Shown here piece after piece: positions 31,296 to 42,684 of a stretch of 64,000 bases of DNA. The stretch lies in contig JAKLNG010000006.1 of NCBI GenBank assembly GCA_022814565.1, positions 124,001 to 188,000 on the forward strand, read 5' to 3'. The DNA is from Phaeophleospora eucalypticola. Lineage: Eukaryota; Ascomycota; Dothideomycetes; Mycosphaerellales; Mycosphaerellaceae. The notes under the pieces are model-generated. The model made no database searches, had not been told where the DNA came from, and saw only the letters and a program-made list of their open reading frames with translations. The stretch's first letter is position 1, and each line of letters begins with the position of its first letter. The translations under genes were made by a program, and so were the position numbers.

Positions 31296-34200
31296 CTACT
31301 TGTTCACCTGATGCTGCTTCGCATACTCACACAGCACAATAGCCGCCGCCGTCTGCACATTCAAACTCCTCGTCACACCCAATTGCGGAATCTCCACCAG
31401 CAAATCACACTCCCCCAGAACCTGCGCCGGAATTCCTTCCCTCTCACTCCCAATGACCAGGAAACACTTCTCCGGCAACACGCAGTCCCTCGACCCGACC
31501 AGAACCGAACGATCCGTCTGCTCGATCCCCACCACAGAAAAGCCTTCTACCCTCCTCTTCCGCGCGAGAAATTCCTGGATATCGGATTGTGGGAGGGCGT
31601 GGATTGGGAGGTGGTGGTGCGAGGAAACGGAGACGTTGGTGAAGTCTTTGTTTGAGGTTACGGTGGGGTTTTGCACGAGGAGGGAGGCGGCGCCGAAGAT
31701 TTCGGAGACGCGGGAGAGGCCGCCCAGGTTGTGGGGGTTTTCGATTAGGGAGGCGAGGACGTGCAGATTGTTGTGGCGCGGCGGGGAGGTGGTGGAGAGG
31801 TGTTTGCTCTGGAGGGCGAGGGAGGTGCTACGAGGATCAGCAGGTTGTTCTGGGATATGTTTTCTGGGAGGGAGGTTCTGGTTGTGGAGGACTTACGGGC
31901 CGGGACCGGAGCCGAGGGCGCGGGAGATGTTGTCAATGTTTTGGATTAATTTTCGAGCGTGGGAGTCGCGTTGGGTGTCTGATTCTATGGCAGAGGAGTT
32001 TGTTTGAAGTTGTTGCGGTGGGGCCGGGATTGGAGGGCCCAGGGGCATGCAGGAAGGGGGAAGGGGAAGAGAGGTCGTTTTGTCGGCTTCGTAGATTCTT
32101 TGGAAGTCGGCATGGCTGGCTTGTGGGGATTCAATGTCGTCCAGCTTCCACCAGCAGCCTTCAACGAGGTGCGTGAGATTATGGTCACGAATTGGATCGA
32201 GCTTGTCCACCTGTCGCTCAAGGGGTGGGTCTCCAAAGCGCTCCAGGCTTCGGATGAATTCGTCCAGAGCCATAAACGCCGGGTCTTCGCTGACTGTCGT
32301 CCAACACTTGCTCCGGCAGAGGTCCATTAGCAGAGGTATCTGCCACTGTGCTTCGTGTCGAATGACGACTTTGGAGGAGGCAGCCAGAGGAACAAACACA
32401 GCCGACAGTTGCTTGGCGAAACTCTCCTCTGCAGCGTCTGTCTTCGCGATCATGACACCCAGCTTCATCAACGATGCCAGAAATTTGGGATTGGAATGGT
32501 GGTCCTTCGTCTTCAACTCGTCAAAGATTGCAGATCTCGTTTGAGGGTGATAAATGTAGGCTCGAGCAATCATCCACTCTATCAGGTATCGGTACCTTGG
32601 CAGAGGCTCCACGGCCAAAATGAAGTGCAGATCCTTGAGCAATGCTTTGACTTCAGCATCATCTAATGTAGGTAGGCATTGGTCTGCGCATAGCAGCATG
32701 ACTTGCAGCTGGAGTGCTGTTTTCCATGGAGTCACAACGGATGGAGGAATCCTCTGATGAAGCCAACGATTCAGTAAACGGTCCAGAATCCGTTTCGAAG
32801 TGTCGCCGTTTGCCTTGCCCAATCGACTGACAAGATCCAGTAATGAAGCGATCCCGCAGCTCTCTCGGGGCCCGAAGTAGAATTCGTAATTGAATACAGC
32901 CAAGCTTGGATCCACTGATTGCAGAAGGGGCACGATCGCATCTTCCAATTCCGCATCAATCGTCGGAGATGGTGGATGCTCTGCTAGCCTGGTGATGAAG
33001 TCTTCAAGATCGAAGATGCGTGCAGCAGCAGGATTTTCCAGGGTGACATGCCTTACTGTAGCGGCAAGAGGGGAGAGCATGTACGACCTAGCCTGAGCAA
33101 GTTCGAGAAGCTCCTGTGTCCTTTTGGTCAGTAACTCAACGAGTCTGTTTTCTTCCTCGGGCTTGGCCAAAGCCGCTTGTACAAGTCGCTGGTGTGGCAG
33201 CAGTCGTGGCAGTACTGCTAAGAGCGACTTGGGATATTCCAGATATTCGAGGTCGCTCCAGATGTCGTCGACTACATTCTCGACATGTGTCGCATCCACT
33301 GCAGAGGGTTCTTCTTGGTCGAGTTCAGCGCGTAGCTTTTCGCACTTCTGAATTGTATTGCGCTCGAACAGATCCCGCTTGGAAGGCTCCAATGACATAG
33401 AAGCCATGTTTCCGTCGATATGTGCCGACGCTGAAGCGTCAAGGCTTGATGCTCGCTCAAGCAGTTTGTGCCAAAATGCAGCTGCTGATGACAGAGAGTC
33501 TGACAGGGGATCACTGTCTTCTCCCGCTGCAAGCACGGATGACAGCTTCCAGTATTGCGCGATGATATAGTCTCGTGCGATCTCCGGCAGTCCAGCCCAG
33601 GTGGTGAATCTTCCAATCCTCTCAATCTGATCGCCTCTGATGTCCACTGCAGGCGATTCTTCTTGCGCACGACACATCCCATCAACAAGGTAGACAGTTG
33701 CGTACGCAAAGTTTGCACCTTTGCGAGAGAACATGCTGTCCAGGATCGCATCAATGATTGCGCCAGCATGAGAAGGGTGCGACTGCAGCAAATTTGATAC
33801 GTAGTTTGACACCTTGTCTCCGTGTTCACACCGCAACGCACCATTGTGCTTGCGAAGGCTGACGGTGAACAGCCGCCCGGTTGTGAGCCACGGCAAGAAA
33901 GCATCATTGAAGAACGAGATGAAGCCCTCGAAATCATCGGCGCGAAGATCTGAGCTCATGATCCATCTGCCGATAAATTTGCGATTGGACTCCTGCATTT
34001 TCACGCCGAGTGCCGCCTCAAGGAGCGTGTATAGCCAGATGGATTTGACAACGGATTCTTTGGAAGACAGGAAATCCAGGTCGGCCTCACATTCCATGAC
34101 TTGATTCAAGTACCGACCGAGAACGATGGTTTCGAAGACATTGCAAAATCGGGAGTATTGCTTTTGGATGACAGAAGGCGCTAAAAGGAGTCAGCATTGT

Positions 34201-35213
34201 GAAAATCCGTGGAACTTACGTGCTCGAAAAGCGAGTTGATAGTCGCGCAGCGAGAGCAGGCCTTGCAGAGATAAGCAGGCGCTTTCAAGGAGGGGTTGAA
34301 TAAGTCACGAGAACTTACACGTCTCAGATTTCGAGCCAGCAGCAACTATGCTTCGCAAAGCTGGCTCGTTTGACGCTACCTCGATAGACAGTCTCAGGAC
34401 CTGCAGAGAAGCTTTTCTGCGTTCAGAATCGCCGTTGCGGAGACCTCCTACGATAGCGTCCCAGTACTCCGGCTGTTTCAGCACAGCGTGGTCAACGTTG
34501 GTCTCTGATGCAATCCAACGCAGCCAGAGACCAAAGCCCAATGTCCTGTAAAACGCATCCGATACCGAGACGAGCGTGTGGATGCGAATCCAGAGGAGCG
34601 CACTATGGTTTCGAACGAATGAGAACTGCAGGCTCAGCAGGCTAGACAAAGCTTCTTGAGCAATGGAGCACAACCTCTTATCTTTCATTCCCAGGAGTGA
34701 AACACAAGAAAGCAGGAGACTCTCGGCATGTTCGGGGTCCAGATGGCAATCGACTCGAATCAGAAATCTGAGGCTGCTCGAAGCAGCCTCTATCGGCGTA
34801 TCCAGACCTTCATCGTGCTCTACGTGAACACCATTTAGCGCCGGAGCTTTGCTACCCTCAACCAAAGGCACTGCGATAGGATATCCTGGGCCACTTTCGA
34901 GGAGCGAGACCGTCTGTGTGACCATATCGACCGTTCGAGATATCGTATTTTGCCTCATCGATGGGCGAGCATCTAGAACTGACAATACCTGGTCATGCTC
35001 GCCCCGTGCTATGAGTCTCTGCAGGTGAGTGAGCAACGCCTCTTTGGCATCCACATCTGGCTGAAGGTCGAGCAAGGTCGCTGCAAATCCAAGATCAGCG
35101 CCACTGCTCTGATCGTCCAAAGCCTTGACAACTTCCGTGACCACTCGCGCTTGCTCGCTCTCAGGAACGCGTCCCAAGACCAGACGCGCCGTCTGGCCGC
35201 GGAGGGAAGTCAT
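31296..35213 (-). CDS. TRM3: tRNA (guanosine-2'-O-)-methyltransferase Trm3
   Basis: Exons 35213-34319, 34261-34220, 34180-31897, 31827-31296; 1250 aa. Trm3 methylates the ribose of G18 in the D-loop of tRNAs. The C-terminal 175 residues are a SpoU/SPOUT fold with the three conserved motifs: NLGGLSRVSEIFGA, FLVIGSEREGIPA, and IPQLGVTRSLNVQTAAA, which form the trefoil knot and AdoMet site. The long N-terminal part is helical and repeat-like, as in yeast Trm3 (1436 aa) and human TARBP1. The 42-base second exon (LLSLRDYQLAFRA) was inferred from splice signals. The frame stays open upstream to 35426, with another ATG at 35297, so the start may be 28 residues earlier. Confidence 0.9.
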
Positions 35214-35611
35214 GCGGAAGGTTCTCGCCGGAAAGGTGCGATAATTATTCGAAACGACACAGCGGGTCCATGTCGAAGTCCTCAACGCTCGTCTCATGCC
35301 ATATCCGAGGTCGAAAATTATATTCAATGCGAGGAGCTCCTCATCAGGTGAAGTCGAAGTCACAGAAAATTGTCCAAGCGACGTTCGGCAATCGGCAGAG
35401 CTAGTCCTGTTCCGTCGATAGCGCAAATCTAGATTGAGATCTCACACGATCAACAGCGCGTCATCGCGCGCGCAGGAACATGATGGACAAGGAGCTCCCT
35501 AACGCCGTTTGGTGATGACTGATCATTGGAAGCGTAAGTGAATTGACTGCTTCTTTTCTCTCTCCTCATCTCTGATTCTACTTTCATCCTGGATATTATT
35601 GCAAAATAACG
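35214..35611. promoter_or_regulatory. Divergent promoter, Trm3 and MFS transporter
   Basis: 398 bases between head-to-head genes; no recognised element. The Trm3 frame remains open into the first 210 bases. Confidence 0.4.
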
Positions 35612-37158
35612 ATGACACAAAATGAAGAACACAGAACGCGGGACGAGCGACAACGACAGGATGATGAGACACAGCCGTTGCTGCAGAGCGGACATGCGGA
35701 TGGCGGCGAAGGCGGCGACAGCAGAGAACTCCTTCGCTTTGATGAGCATGATTCAGAAAATCCCCGGCAATGGAGCTATACCAGGAAGATGCTCAATGTT
35801 GCCACGATAGCGTCCATGGCCATCCTCTCGCCGCTGGCTTCGTCTATGTTCACACCAGGGATCCAACAAATTGCAGAAGGACTGGATACCGATGAGAACA
35901 CGGTCATCGCATGCACGACTGGCTTCGTGATAATGCTGGGCATCGGTCCTCTTGTGTTGGTATGTCATTCCTCATCTTCCAATCCGCTTCAGACTCTGAC
36001 TATGTGCAGGCACCTCTCAGCGAGACTTTCGGCAGGAGAGTAATGTATCTTTCCTGCTTCTCCATCTTCGCCATTCTCCAAATCCCCTCGGCCCTCGCCC
36101 CCAACATCGGCACCCTCATAGCCATGCGCACCCTCGCCGGCTTCTTCGGCAGCGTCGGCATCGCCAACGGCGGCGGCTCCCTCAGCGACATGTTCGACCC
36201 CAGCCAACGCGCCAGCGTCTTCGGCTGGTACCTACTCGGCCCCCTGCTAGGCCCAACCCTCGGCCCCCTCTTCGGCGGCGTGATCGTACAACGCCTCTCC
36301 TGGCGCTGGACCTTCTGGATCCTCACCATAATCTCCATCATCAACACCACAATGGCCTACTTCTTCCTCAAAGAATCCTACCCACCGGTCATCCTCTCAC
36401 AACGGCGCGCCCGCCTCGAAAAGGAACACAACACGCCGAACAAATACTCCTTCGACGGCGAGGACTCCCGCCCCCTTTGGATCAAACTTCGCTCCTCCCT
36501 CACCCGCCCCCTCCGCATCCTCGTCCAGCCCATCGTCCTCACCATGTCCACCTACCAAGCCATCCTCTTCGCCACAACCTACAGCATCTACACCAACATG
36601 CAGCCCATCTACCAAGGCCTGTACAACTTCACCACCGAGCAAGTCGGGTTGCTCTACCTCGGTCCAGGCCTGGGCTTCCTCTTCGCCGTCTGGTTCCTCG
36701 TGCCGCGCATCGACACAATCTACAACGCCCTCGCGGCCCGCAACAACGGCAAAGGACGCCCCGAATTCCGTCTCCCGCTCGCGAACATCGGATCGGTCTT
36801 CATCCCCACAGCTCTCTTCTGGTTCGCGTGGACAGTGGAATTTCAGAAACCGTGGCCTGTGTCGATTGTCTCGACTTTCTTTTATGGAATCGGACAAGTC
36901 ACAATCCTGAATTGCACGACCAATTACTACATCGACTGTTTTGAAAAGTACGCTGCTTCCGCCATCGCAGCCGGCGCGGTATTCAGAAGTTTGATCGGCG
37001 GCATTATTCCCCTCTTTGCCCCAGCTATGTTTGAGAAACTGGGATATGGCTGGGGAATCTCAGTGTTTGGGTTCCTTTCTGTGGCAATTGCGCCGGCGCC
37101 TTTGACATTCTACTTCCTCGGTGGATGGGTGAGAGAAAGATACTGGATTGATTTGTAA
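35612..37158 (+). CDS. MFS transporter, DHA1 (drug:H+ antiporter) type
   Basis: Exons 35612-35959 and 36010-37158, phase 0, intron GTATGT..GTGCAG; 498 aa. The protein has a hydrophilic N-terminus with ENPRQWSYTRKM, then about 12 membrane segments. Marker motifs: APLSETFGRR after TM2 (motif A), and GWYLLGPLLGPTLGPLFGG in TM5 (the antiporter motif C with Gly-Pro repeats), followed by LSWRWTFWI. This places it among the 12-TM DHA1 transporters such as Flr1/Tpo-like pumps for drugs, polyamines or metabolites. No biosynthetic gene lies next to it, so its substrate is open. Confidence 0.9.
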
Positions 37159-37199
37159 GTCTTTACCACAGCATAGCATGCATGGCAGGCGCATCTAAA

Positions 37200-37221
37200 A
37201 GAGAGAGAGAGAGAGAGAGAG
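37200..37221. repeat. (GA)n microsatellite
   Basis: About ten perfect GA units just past the stop codon of the MFS gene, in its 3' flank. Confidence 0.9.
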
Positions 37222-37332
37222 CAGCATAGCGTCATTAAATGGCATCGTGTTCATCATGTTCGAAATCTTCTCATTCATAGAATCCATGACAAGACTTTGT
37301 GTCCTGATACTATCTCTCAACTACGTAGCCCT

Positions 37333-40300
37333 TCACTGCTTCCTAGCAGATCGATATCCTTCCTTCTGAACCACCCCATTAAGATATCCCAACAACAAGT
37401 CCTTCGTCTCCGCCGTAGGCGTCGCACTCGTCGGTGTCTGCTGCCCGCTCGGTGTCGGCGTGCCGTTACTAGCTATAGAAGTCATACTACCTAGTCTAGA
37501 TCGCGGCTCCAAAGGCTGTCCAGGCAGTGGCAGTTGCTGCCGAAGCATTGGTGGGTCCTTGGCGACAGGAGTTCCAAGAGTGAATGGAGAAATGGGGGTC
37601 CCGGGGCTCGACGCTGTGCTCGAGCTCTGCTGTTTGTTGAATAGGTTGAGTAAGAGCTGTTGCTGTTGCGGGCCAGCATGGGAGCTTTGCGCCTGTTGCG
37701 ACGGCTTCCGCTCTGGCATGAGCGTAGGCGCAGGCGGTGGCGTGGGCTCTGGAGTCTTCGCTGTCGAACGCGACCCGCTAGCACCATCGAAGAGCCCAAG
37801 AAGTGCGGACTTTTGCTGACTGCCACGATTGGGCTGAGACCCGGAATGTGCTGTTGGGCTGCCTGGAGCTGGAGGAGGACCTGAGCTCTTGTTGAATAGC
37901 GACAAAAGGTGATCCTTCTTTCCATCGCCATTTGCGGGCTCGATAGAAGCGCTGCCCGGCCGCTCAAACTCGTGTGAGGTTGCCGACGGCCTCTTCAGCA
38001 CTTGTGGCTGGAATGCTGGTACGGGTGCCTCCTGTCGAAGTGGACTCTGAGGAAGCGGTGACCGTGGCGTCTTACCAACTGACGAGCCTGGACGCTGCAG
38101 GATACTATACTGCGGCGTAGGCTGGCCGTTCTCCGGCATGCCCTGACCTTGTTTGGGCTTCGGCGATGGCTTAGATTGCTGCTTCTGAACAATCGCAACA
38201 GGCGGCACAGAGCCCGCATCGGGCTTGCGATTCTGAGATAATGCCCGAACGAAGTTCTGAGGATTTGTTGGATTGTACAGTCTGCCAGATGATGATGGTC
38301 GCCCTTCGTTGCCGTCTTGAGGCGGTGCCTGCATGGTATTTGGTTGTGTAGGCGGCATCTGCGGCTTCGCTCTATGTGGCAGCTGCTCCGCTTCTGGTGG
38401 CGGTGGAGTAGGCGATTTTGGCTTCATCTTTGGAGGCAGGGTTCGCGTGATTTCGTTCAGCGTAGTTCGACGTTCGGTCTTCTTGTTTGACGGCTTTACG
38501 GTTGTATCAGTCAAGGCGGGAGACGCAGGAGCAACTGGGGCGGGCGCTTCAGCGAGTGGGGGCTGTGGTGATGTCGCGGCTACCAAAGGCTTCCTGAACA
38601 AGTCTAACAGAGCTGCCTGTTGCTGAGAGCCAGCCCTCTGCCCACTCTGGCCGCCATTCTTTGCTGCTGAATGACCAGGAGCGCTATTGCCAAAGCCACT
38701 CTTCAGCACATCTAGTAGCTGCATAGAATGAGCGTTCAACTTTGGCGCTGGTAGTCTCGATGCCTCTGGCACAGAAGGCTCGCTGCCAAGTGGCTTTGGT
38801 GCATTCTGCATAGTCTGCTCAATCAAGCCAGGAGGCCTATTCATGTTCATCTGCGTTTGCATTGGGCTTGCAAGCGCACCGGCTGGGCCGGCAAAAGGAT
38901 GTTGATTTGATGGCCACTGCGGCTGATGGCCTGTGCCAGGCCCAGGCTGAGCATGCGGAGTTTGTACTTGCTGAAACAGGTTGAAAGAGCTTGCAGCCGC
39001 ATTCGCTTGGTGGTTGAGACTTGGTCCTCGTCCCTGATCGCCCATTCCTTGCTGTCGCTGATGCTGCTCAAGTAGCTCTCGCTGCAAGTGTGGTGGGAAA
39101 TTGGCAAAAGCGCCCTGCTGGGGTTGCTGGGGCTGCTGGTGCTGATGAAGAGGACCAGGAAAGTGCTGCTGTTGTTGATGAATGTGCTGAGGCGATCCTC
39201 TGAAGTGAGGATCAGAGTACTGCGCCTGCGGGTATCCAATGGAAGGCTGTCGAGGGTCGTGTGGATGAGGTGTCTGTGGCGGGAGTGAGGGGAAGACAGG
39301 ATCGATCTGCTCGAACGGTGTCCTCGGTAGCGAGCCCGTAATCTTGGCAGGTTGATTTCCATGCAGCATCGCGAGCAGGCTATTAGCTTGCTGTCCAGCT
39401 TGCGCCTGTTCAGGACTGGCAGTGGGAGGAGCAGCAGAAGCCGGCGCCGGTCCTCCTATAGACAAGAGCCGCTTCAACTCTTCTGCGGATCGCTCTGTGG
39501 AGCCAACACCAGCCTCAGGCGTGTACTCTTGCTCTGTCTCGTATTCCTCCTCTGTCACTCCAGTCTGGAATCCGTCGTTCGCGTAGGAGACCTGGCGCGC
39601 GTGTTGAGGCTGCATTGTAGCTGCGTCGATCCTCCTCTGCAGCCCGACCCATTTCTTCAGATGCCCTAAAAATGGAGCTACCATGTAGAACTTGCTGGAC
39701 GCTGCATTTCCCTGACCTTGTCCAGGCGGTCCTTTCTGCTTCTTGAATCCGGGGAGGTCCCTGATGTTGTACCATTGGATCTTGCTGATCTCTTTGCGCG
39801 TTTTCGGCTCGAAGTGTGTGTCTAGCGAGACGCCACGGAACACGAACAGTTTCATATGCTGCTCACGCATAACGACATCGATCGCCTTTACCTGGCCGTC
39901 CGAGTCCTGATTTGCTTCAACCAAATTCGTGGCACCAATGTCAAAGCCCGTCTCTTCGTTCACTTCGCGAATCGCACAGTCCAAGTCCCTCTCATCCTTG
40001 TTGATCTTGCCTCGCGGAAAGCCCCAGCTTGCACCCTTCTTCCAGCCTCGCACCAAGAGCACTTTCTCCATGCTCTCGTCAAGAAGTATGGCACCTCGCA
40101 CGGGCACGCGGGTCTTGTAAGACAGAAACTCCTCGTACGCTGCAACATGCTGGGCGGCGTCGAAGCCTTGAAGTAGCGGACAATGCTTGAACAGAGTGAG
40201 AAGGAAATTGCGGAGGTTCAAGCTGGGGAGATTCGGATTCAATGGTCGAATAAAGTCTTCGTAGAACCACTGGGCTTCCTCAATCTGGAAGCATATGCGC

Positions 40301-40413
40301 GGCACGCTACTCAGCTCCGTAGGTGGCAGATTGAGGAGAAATCGTACGGTCAGATCGTCGAGCCAGTCAACTAACGTCATCGACGAGGTGTTCCTGGCCG
40401 CCGCTCCCGCCAT
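37333..40413 (-). CDS. DCP2: mRNA-decapping enzyme subunit Dcp2
   Basis: Single exon, 1026 aa. Residues 10-95 form the Dcp2 N-terminal Box A regulatory domain (TLVDWLDDLTVRFLLNLP; CFQIEEAQWFYEDFIRPL) that contacts Dcp1. The Nudix domain follows, with a complete Nudix box: Gly135, Glu141, Arg149-Glu150, Glu153-Glu154, Gly156 (GFPRGKINKDERDLD..IREVNEETGF). It removes the m7G cap in the 5'-3' decay pathway and is found in P-bodies. The 770-residue tail is Gln/Pro-rich, disordered, and holds at least eight short Leu-rich motifs such as LLSLFNK, LLGLFDG and LLDLFRK, the kind that bind Edc3, Pat1 or Lsm factors. Divergent from the DnaJ gene. Confidence 0.95.
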   Translation of the reverse strand: MAGAAARNTSSMTLVDWLDDLTVRFLLNLPPTELSSVPRICFQIEEAQWFYEDFIRPLNPNLPSLNLRNFLLTLFKHCPLLQGFDAAQHVAAYEEFLSYKTRVPVRGAILLDESMEKVLLVRGWKKGASWGFPRGKINKDERDLDCAIREVNEETGFDIGATNLVEANQDSDGQVKAIDVVMREQHMKLFVFRGVSLDTHFEPKTRKEISKIQWYNIRDLPGFKKQKGPPGQGQGNAASSKFYMVAPFLGHLKKWVGLQRRIDAATMQPQHARQVSYANDGFQTGVTEEEYETEQEYTPEAGVGSTERSAEELKRLLSIGGPAPASAAPPTASPEQAQAGQQANSLLAMLHGNQPAKITGSLPRTPFEQIDPVFPSLPPQTPHPHDPRQPSIGYPQAQYSDPHFRGSPQHIHQQQQHFPGPLHQHQQPQQPQQGAFANFPPHLQRELLEQHQRQQGMGDQGRGPSLNHQANAAASSFNLFQQVQTPHAQPGPGTGHQPQWPSNQHPFAGPAGALASPMQTQMNMNRPPGLIEQTMQNAPKPLGSEPSVPEASRLPAPKLNAHSMQLLDVLKSGFGNSAPGHSAAKNGGQSGQRAGSQQQAALLDLFRKPLVAATSPQPPLAEAPAPVAPASPALTDTTVKPSNKKTERRTTLNEITRTLPPKMKPKSPTPPPPEAEQLPHRAKPQMPPTQPNTMQAPPQDGNEGRPSSSGRLYNPTNPQNFVRALSQNRKPDAGSVPPVAIVQKQQSKPSPKPKQGQGMPENGQPTPQYSILQRPGSSVGKTPRSPLPQSPLRQEAPVPAFQPQVLKRPSATSHEFERPGSASIEPANGDGKKDHLLSLFNKSSGPPPAPGSPTAHSGSQPNRGSQQKSALLGLFDGASGSRSTAKTPEPTPPPAPTLMPERKPSQQAQSSHAGPQQQQLLLNLFNKQQSSSTASSPGTPISPFTLGTPVAKDPPMLRQQLPLPGQPLEPRSRLGSMTSIASNGTPTPSGQQTPTSATPTAETKDLLLGYLNGVVQKEGYRSARKQ

Positions 40414-40904
40414 GATGGGTTCTTGAATCGCGCGAGACGTTCGGACAGCGGTGGTGCATTGCGCACAGCGAAGTAGTAAAGCGGCTCGAAGCTGGGCCGT
40501 CTGCAGCAGCCAGGTGCCGTGGTCTGCAGAAAGCCGTGAGGATCGTGTCGCTGCGCCGATTTGTTAGTACAAGTGAATGCGCGGGCGCCAAATGAAAGAC
40601 GCGCGGTCCAAGAATGTGGCCAGTATCAATGAGCGCTACGGCGTGGCAGGCAGGCAGTAGCTAGTGGTAGTGGTAGTGGTAGTGGTAGTGGTAACAGTGA
40701 GTGGCCGGCAGTTATGTCGTGTAGTGATGATTGTGTCGTGGGTGAAGTGCAGCTGTTCTGGCTTGACGTCGCGCTGTGAAGCGAGTCAGCCGGAGCTCGG
40801 ACGGAGTTCGCGCATGACTAACATATCGACCTTTCTTTGCCTCAAATTCCTTCTACAACACAGCATCTACCTTGCTCGCGTCAATAAGCGCGCATGTGAC
40901 GACC
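40414..40904. promoter_or_regulatory. Divergent promoter, Dcp2 and DnaJ/RRM gene
   Basis: 491 bases between head-to-head genes, containing the AGTGGT hexamer array listed separately. No other element seen. Confidence 0.45.
40663..40693. repeat. (AGTGGT)5 tandem repeat
   Basis: Five perfect hexamer copies in the shared promoter of Dcp2 and the DnaJ/RRM gene, about 210 bases upstream of the DnaJ ATG. Confidence 0.9.
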
Positions 40905-42071
40905 ATGGCCGACGGCGATCTCAAAGAAGCGGCGCTCAACAGCACCGAGGATTTCTACGACCTGCTCGGCGTCACGAGCACCGCCAACGAGTCGGAAATC
41001 CGAAGCGCATGGCGAAGGAGAGCGCTGAAGTACCATCCCGACAAAGTAGGCGCGAACGACAAGGAGGCCGCCGAGAAGTTTTACTTGCTTCAAATCGCAC
41101 TCGATGTCCTATCAGACGAGACTTTGCGACCTCTCTACGACAACGCGAGACGAGCGAGAGAAGAAAAGAAGCAGCGCGATGCTGCCTACGATGTACGCAG
41201 GCGGAATCTCAAAGAAGACTTGGAGAGGCGAGAGAGCGCAGGCGTAGCGGGACTCAAGCGGAAGAGGGAGCAGGCGCAAGAGGAAGAGGCGTTTGAGCGT
41301 GAGCTAAAAAGGCTGGCAGCGGATGGTGCAAGACGGAGAAAGCAGCGGGAAGAGGAGCTGCGAAAAGAGATGCGAGAGGCTGCTGAGCGTGAAAAGAACG
41401 AGGAGAAGCCAGAGACACCGAATGGTGCGCCAGCGAAGGCGGGCGTGGAAGAGATTGATCGCACGATCAAGCTACGATATCCAGTGAACACTCTCGACGA
41501 AGCCAATCTCCGGGCTCGGTTCAGCAAATTTGGAAAGATCCAAGACGTCGTATTGAGGAATAAGAAAATGAAAGTGGAGGGCGAGAAGCACAGGAAAGAG
41601 TTCACGATTGCAATTATCGTCTTCGAAAGTATCGTCGGAGCTCATGCAGCCGTGACTGATGTTCCTGAGCTTGCGAAGTCCGAGGGCGGCACCTGGGGAG
41701 TTTTCGAGGAAGTGAACTGGGCGAGTGGCAAGGAGCCAGACTACATACCAAAGCCCAAGCCGAAAGCAACGCCAGTGTCGAACTCCACGAGCGATGTCAA
41801 GACCCGCGTTGGTGCGCCAGACATATCACCAGTCACTCCAATACCGGACAGGATCAAGAATTCGGAGCCTGGCTTGAAGAAGGTGCCGTCTTTTGGCAGC
41901 TTCAAGGGAACGCCCAAGGGTCTGTCGAGCAGCACCAACGGAGCCGGGCTGGCTGGTAGTCCCAGCTCTGAAGAGCTCATGATGATGCGATTGAAAAATG
42001 CTGAAAGAAAGCGCCTGGCGGAACAGCTGAGGAAGGAGGAAGAAGCTGAGGCCGAAGGCCAGAATGCGTGA
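40905..42071 (+). CDS. DnaJ/RRM protein (DNAJC17/Cwc23-like)
   Basis: Single exon, 388 aa, with an excellent start context (GACCATGG). Residues 15-80 are a J domain (DFYDLLGVTSTANESEIRSA, then RRRALKYHPDK with the HPD triad). A long charged coiled coil follows (REEKKQRDAAYDVRRRNLKE..), then a C-terminal RRM-like fold around 190-275 (IKLRYPVN, LRARFSKFGKIQDVVL, AIIVFESIVGAHAA). This J-coil-RRM order matches human DNAJC17 and fission-yeast Cwf23, spliceosome-associated co-chaperones linked to Prp43 recycling. A nuclear role in splicing is therefore likely by family. Confidence 0.88.
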   Translation: MADGDLKEAALNSTEDFYDLLGVTSTANESEIRSAWRRRALKYHPDKVGANDKEAAEKFYLLQIALDVLSDETLRPLYDNARRAREEKKQRDAAYDVRRRNLKEDLERRESAGVAGLKRKREQAQEEEAFERELKRLAADGARRRKQREEELRKEMREAAEREKNEEKPETPNGAPAKAGVEEIDRTIKLRYPVNTLDEANLRARFSKFGKIQDVVLRNKKMKVEGEKHRKEFTIAIIVFESIVGAHAAVTDVPELAKSEGGTWGVFEEVNWASGKEPDYIPKPKPKATPVSNSTSDVKTRVGAPDISPVTPIPDRIKNSEPGLKKVPSFGSFKGTPKGLSSSTNGAGLAGSPSSEELMMMRLKNAERKRLAEQLRKEEEAEAEGQNA

Positions 42072-42684
42072 ATCATTCATTGCGAGCTGTTTGATTTTGA
42101 AGAGATACCCCATACAGTTGAATCGTTGCGATGATATCCTTTGAGGCCTAAATGATCACAGACCTCACGACGTGTTCAAGATCATGCTCCGAGACATACT
42201 TATCGCTATCTGCAGCACTGACCTGCTAACGCGTTCCGCAGTCGCCGAAGCGGTCTTGCCGAGCGATAGTGGGTGAAAGAAGTGCAGTACCGGCTGGGGC
42301 TTCCCCATCTGGAACCGTGCATCCGAACAAGCCTTCGCCAAGCGTCCACGATGCCAGGTGAAGGCCCCTGTTAGTGACGCCTTGAGCGCAGGGCCAAGCG
42401 TATCGCGCGTATTTTGTCGTGTCTTGACTACAAACCATTTGTGAGCGCAGTCGTCTGACATCCGCCACGACGTCGCAGTTGCGGCTCTGACAATCGGCGG
42501 CCGTGACAGATCGCTTTTGCCAATATCGATAGCATTGCCGGGCAGATCTTCGGGGAGCGAAGGATCGCATCCTGCCGATTACCCCGTGGCGACCCTCAAA
42601 ATGCAACGTGCCGCCCGCGTGTGTCGTGTGCATGTTCTCGCCTGCATGTGCTGTTGAGCAACGTCAAAATCATCCAACAACAAC
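42072..42684. promoter_or_regulatory. Permease upstream region with GATA sites
   Basis: 613 bases. It holds a close back-to-back pair of HGATAR sites read on the minus strand at 42200-42211 (AGATAG and CGATAA) and another CGATAG at 42527-42532. GATA factors of the AreA/NIT2 type control nitrogen-source permeases through such sites. No gene is supported; a 135-codon minus ORF here has irregular composition. Confidence 0.4.

Noticed and set aside
36397..36897. Minus-strand ORFs opposite the MFS transporter
   Set aside because: Antisense shadows created by the C-ending codon bias of the transporter exon.
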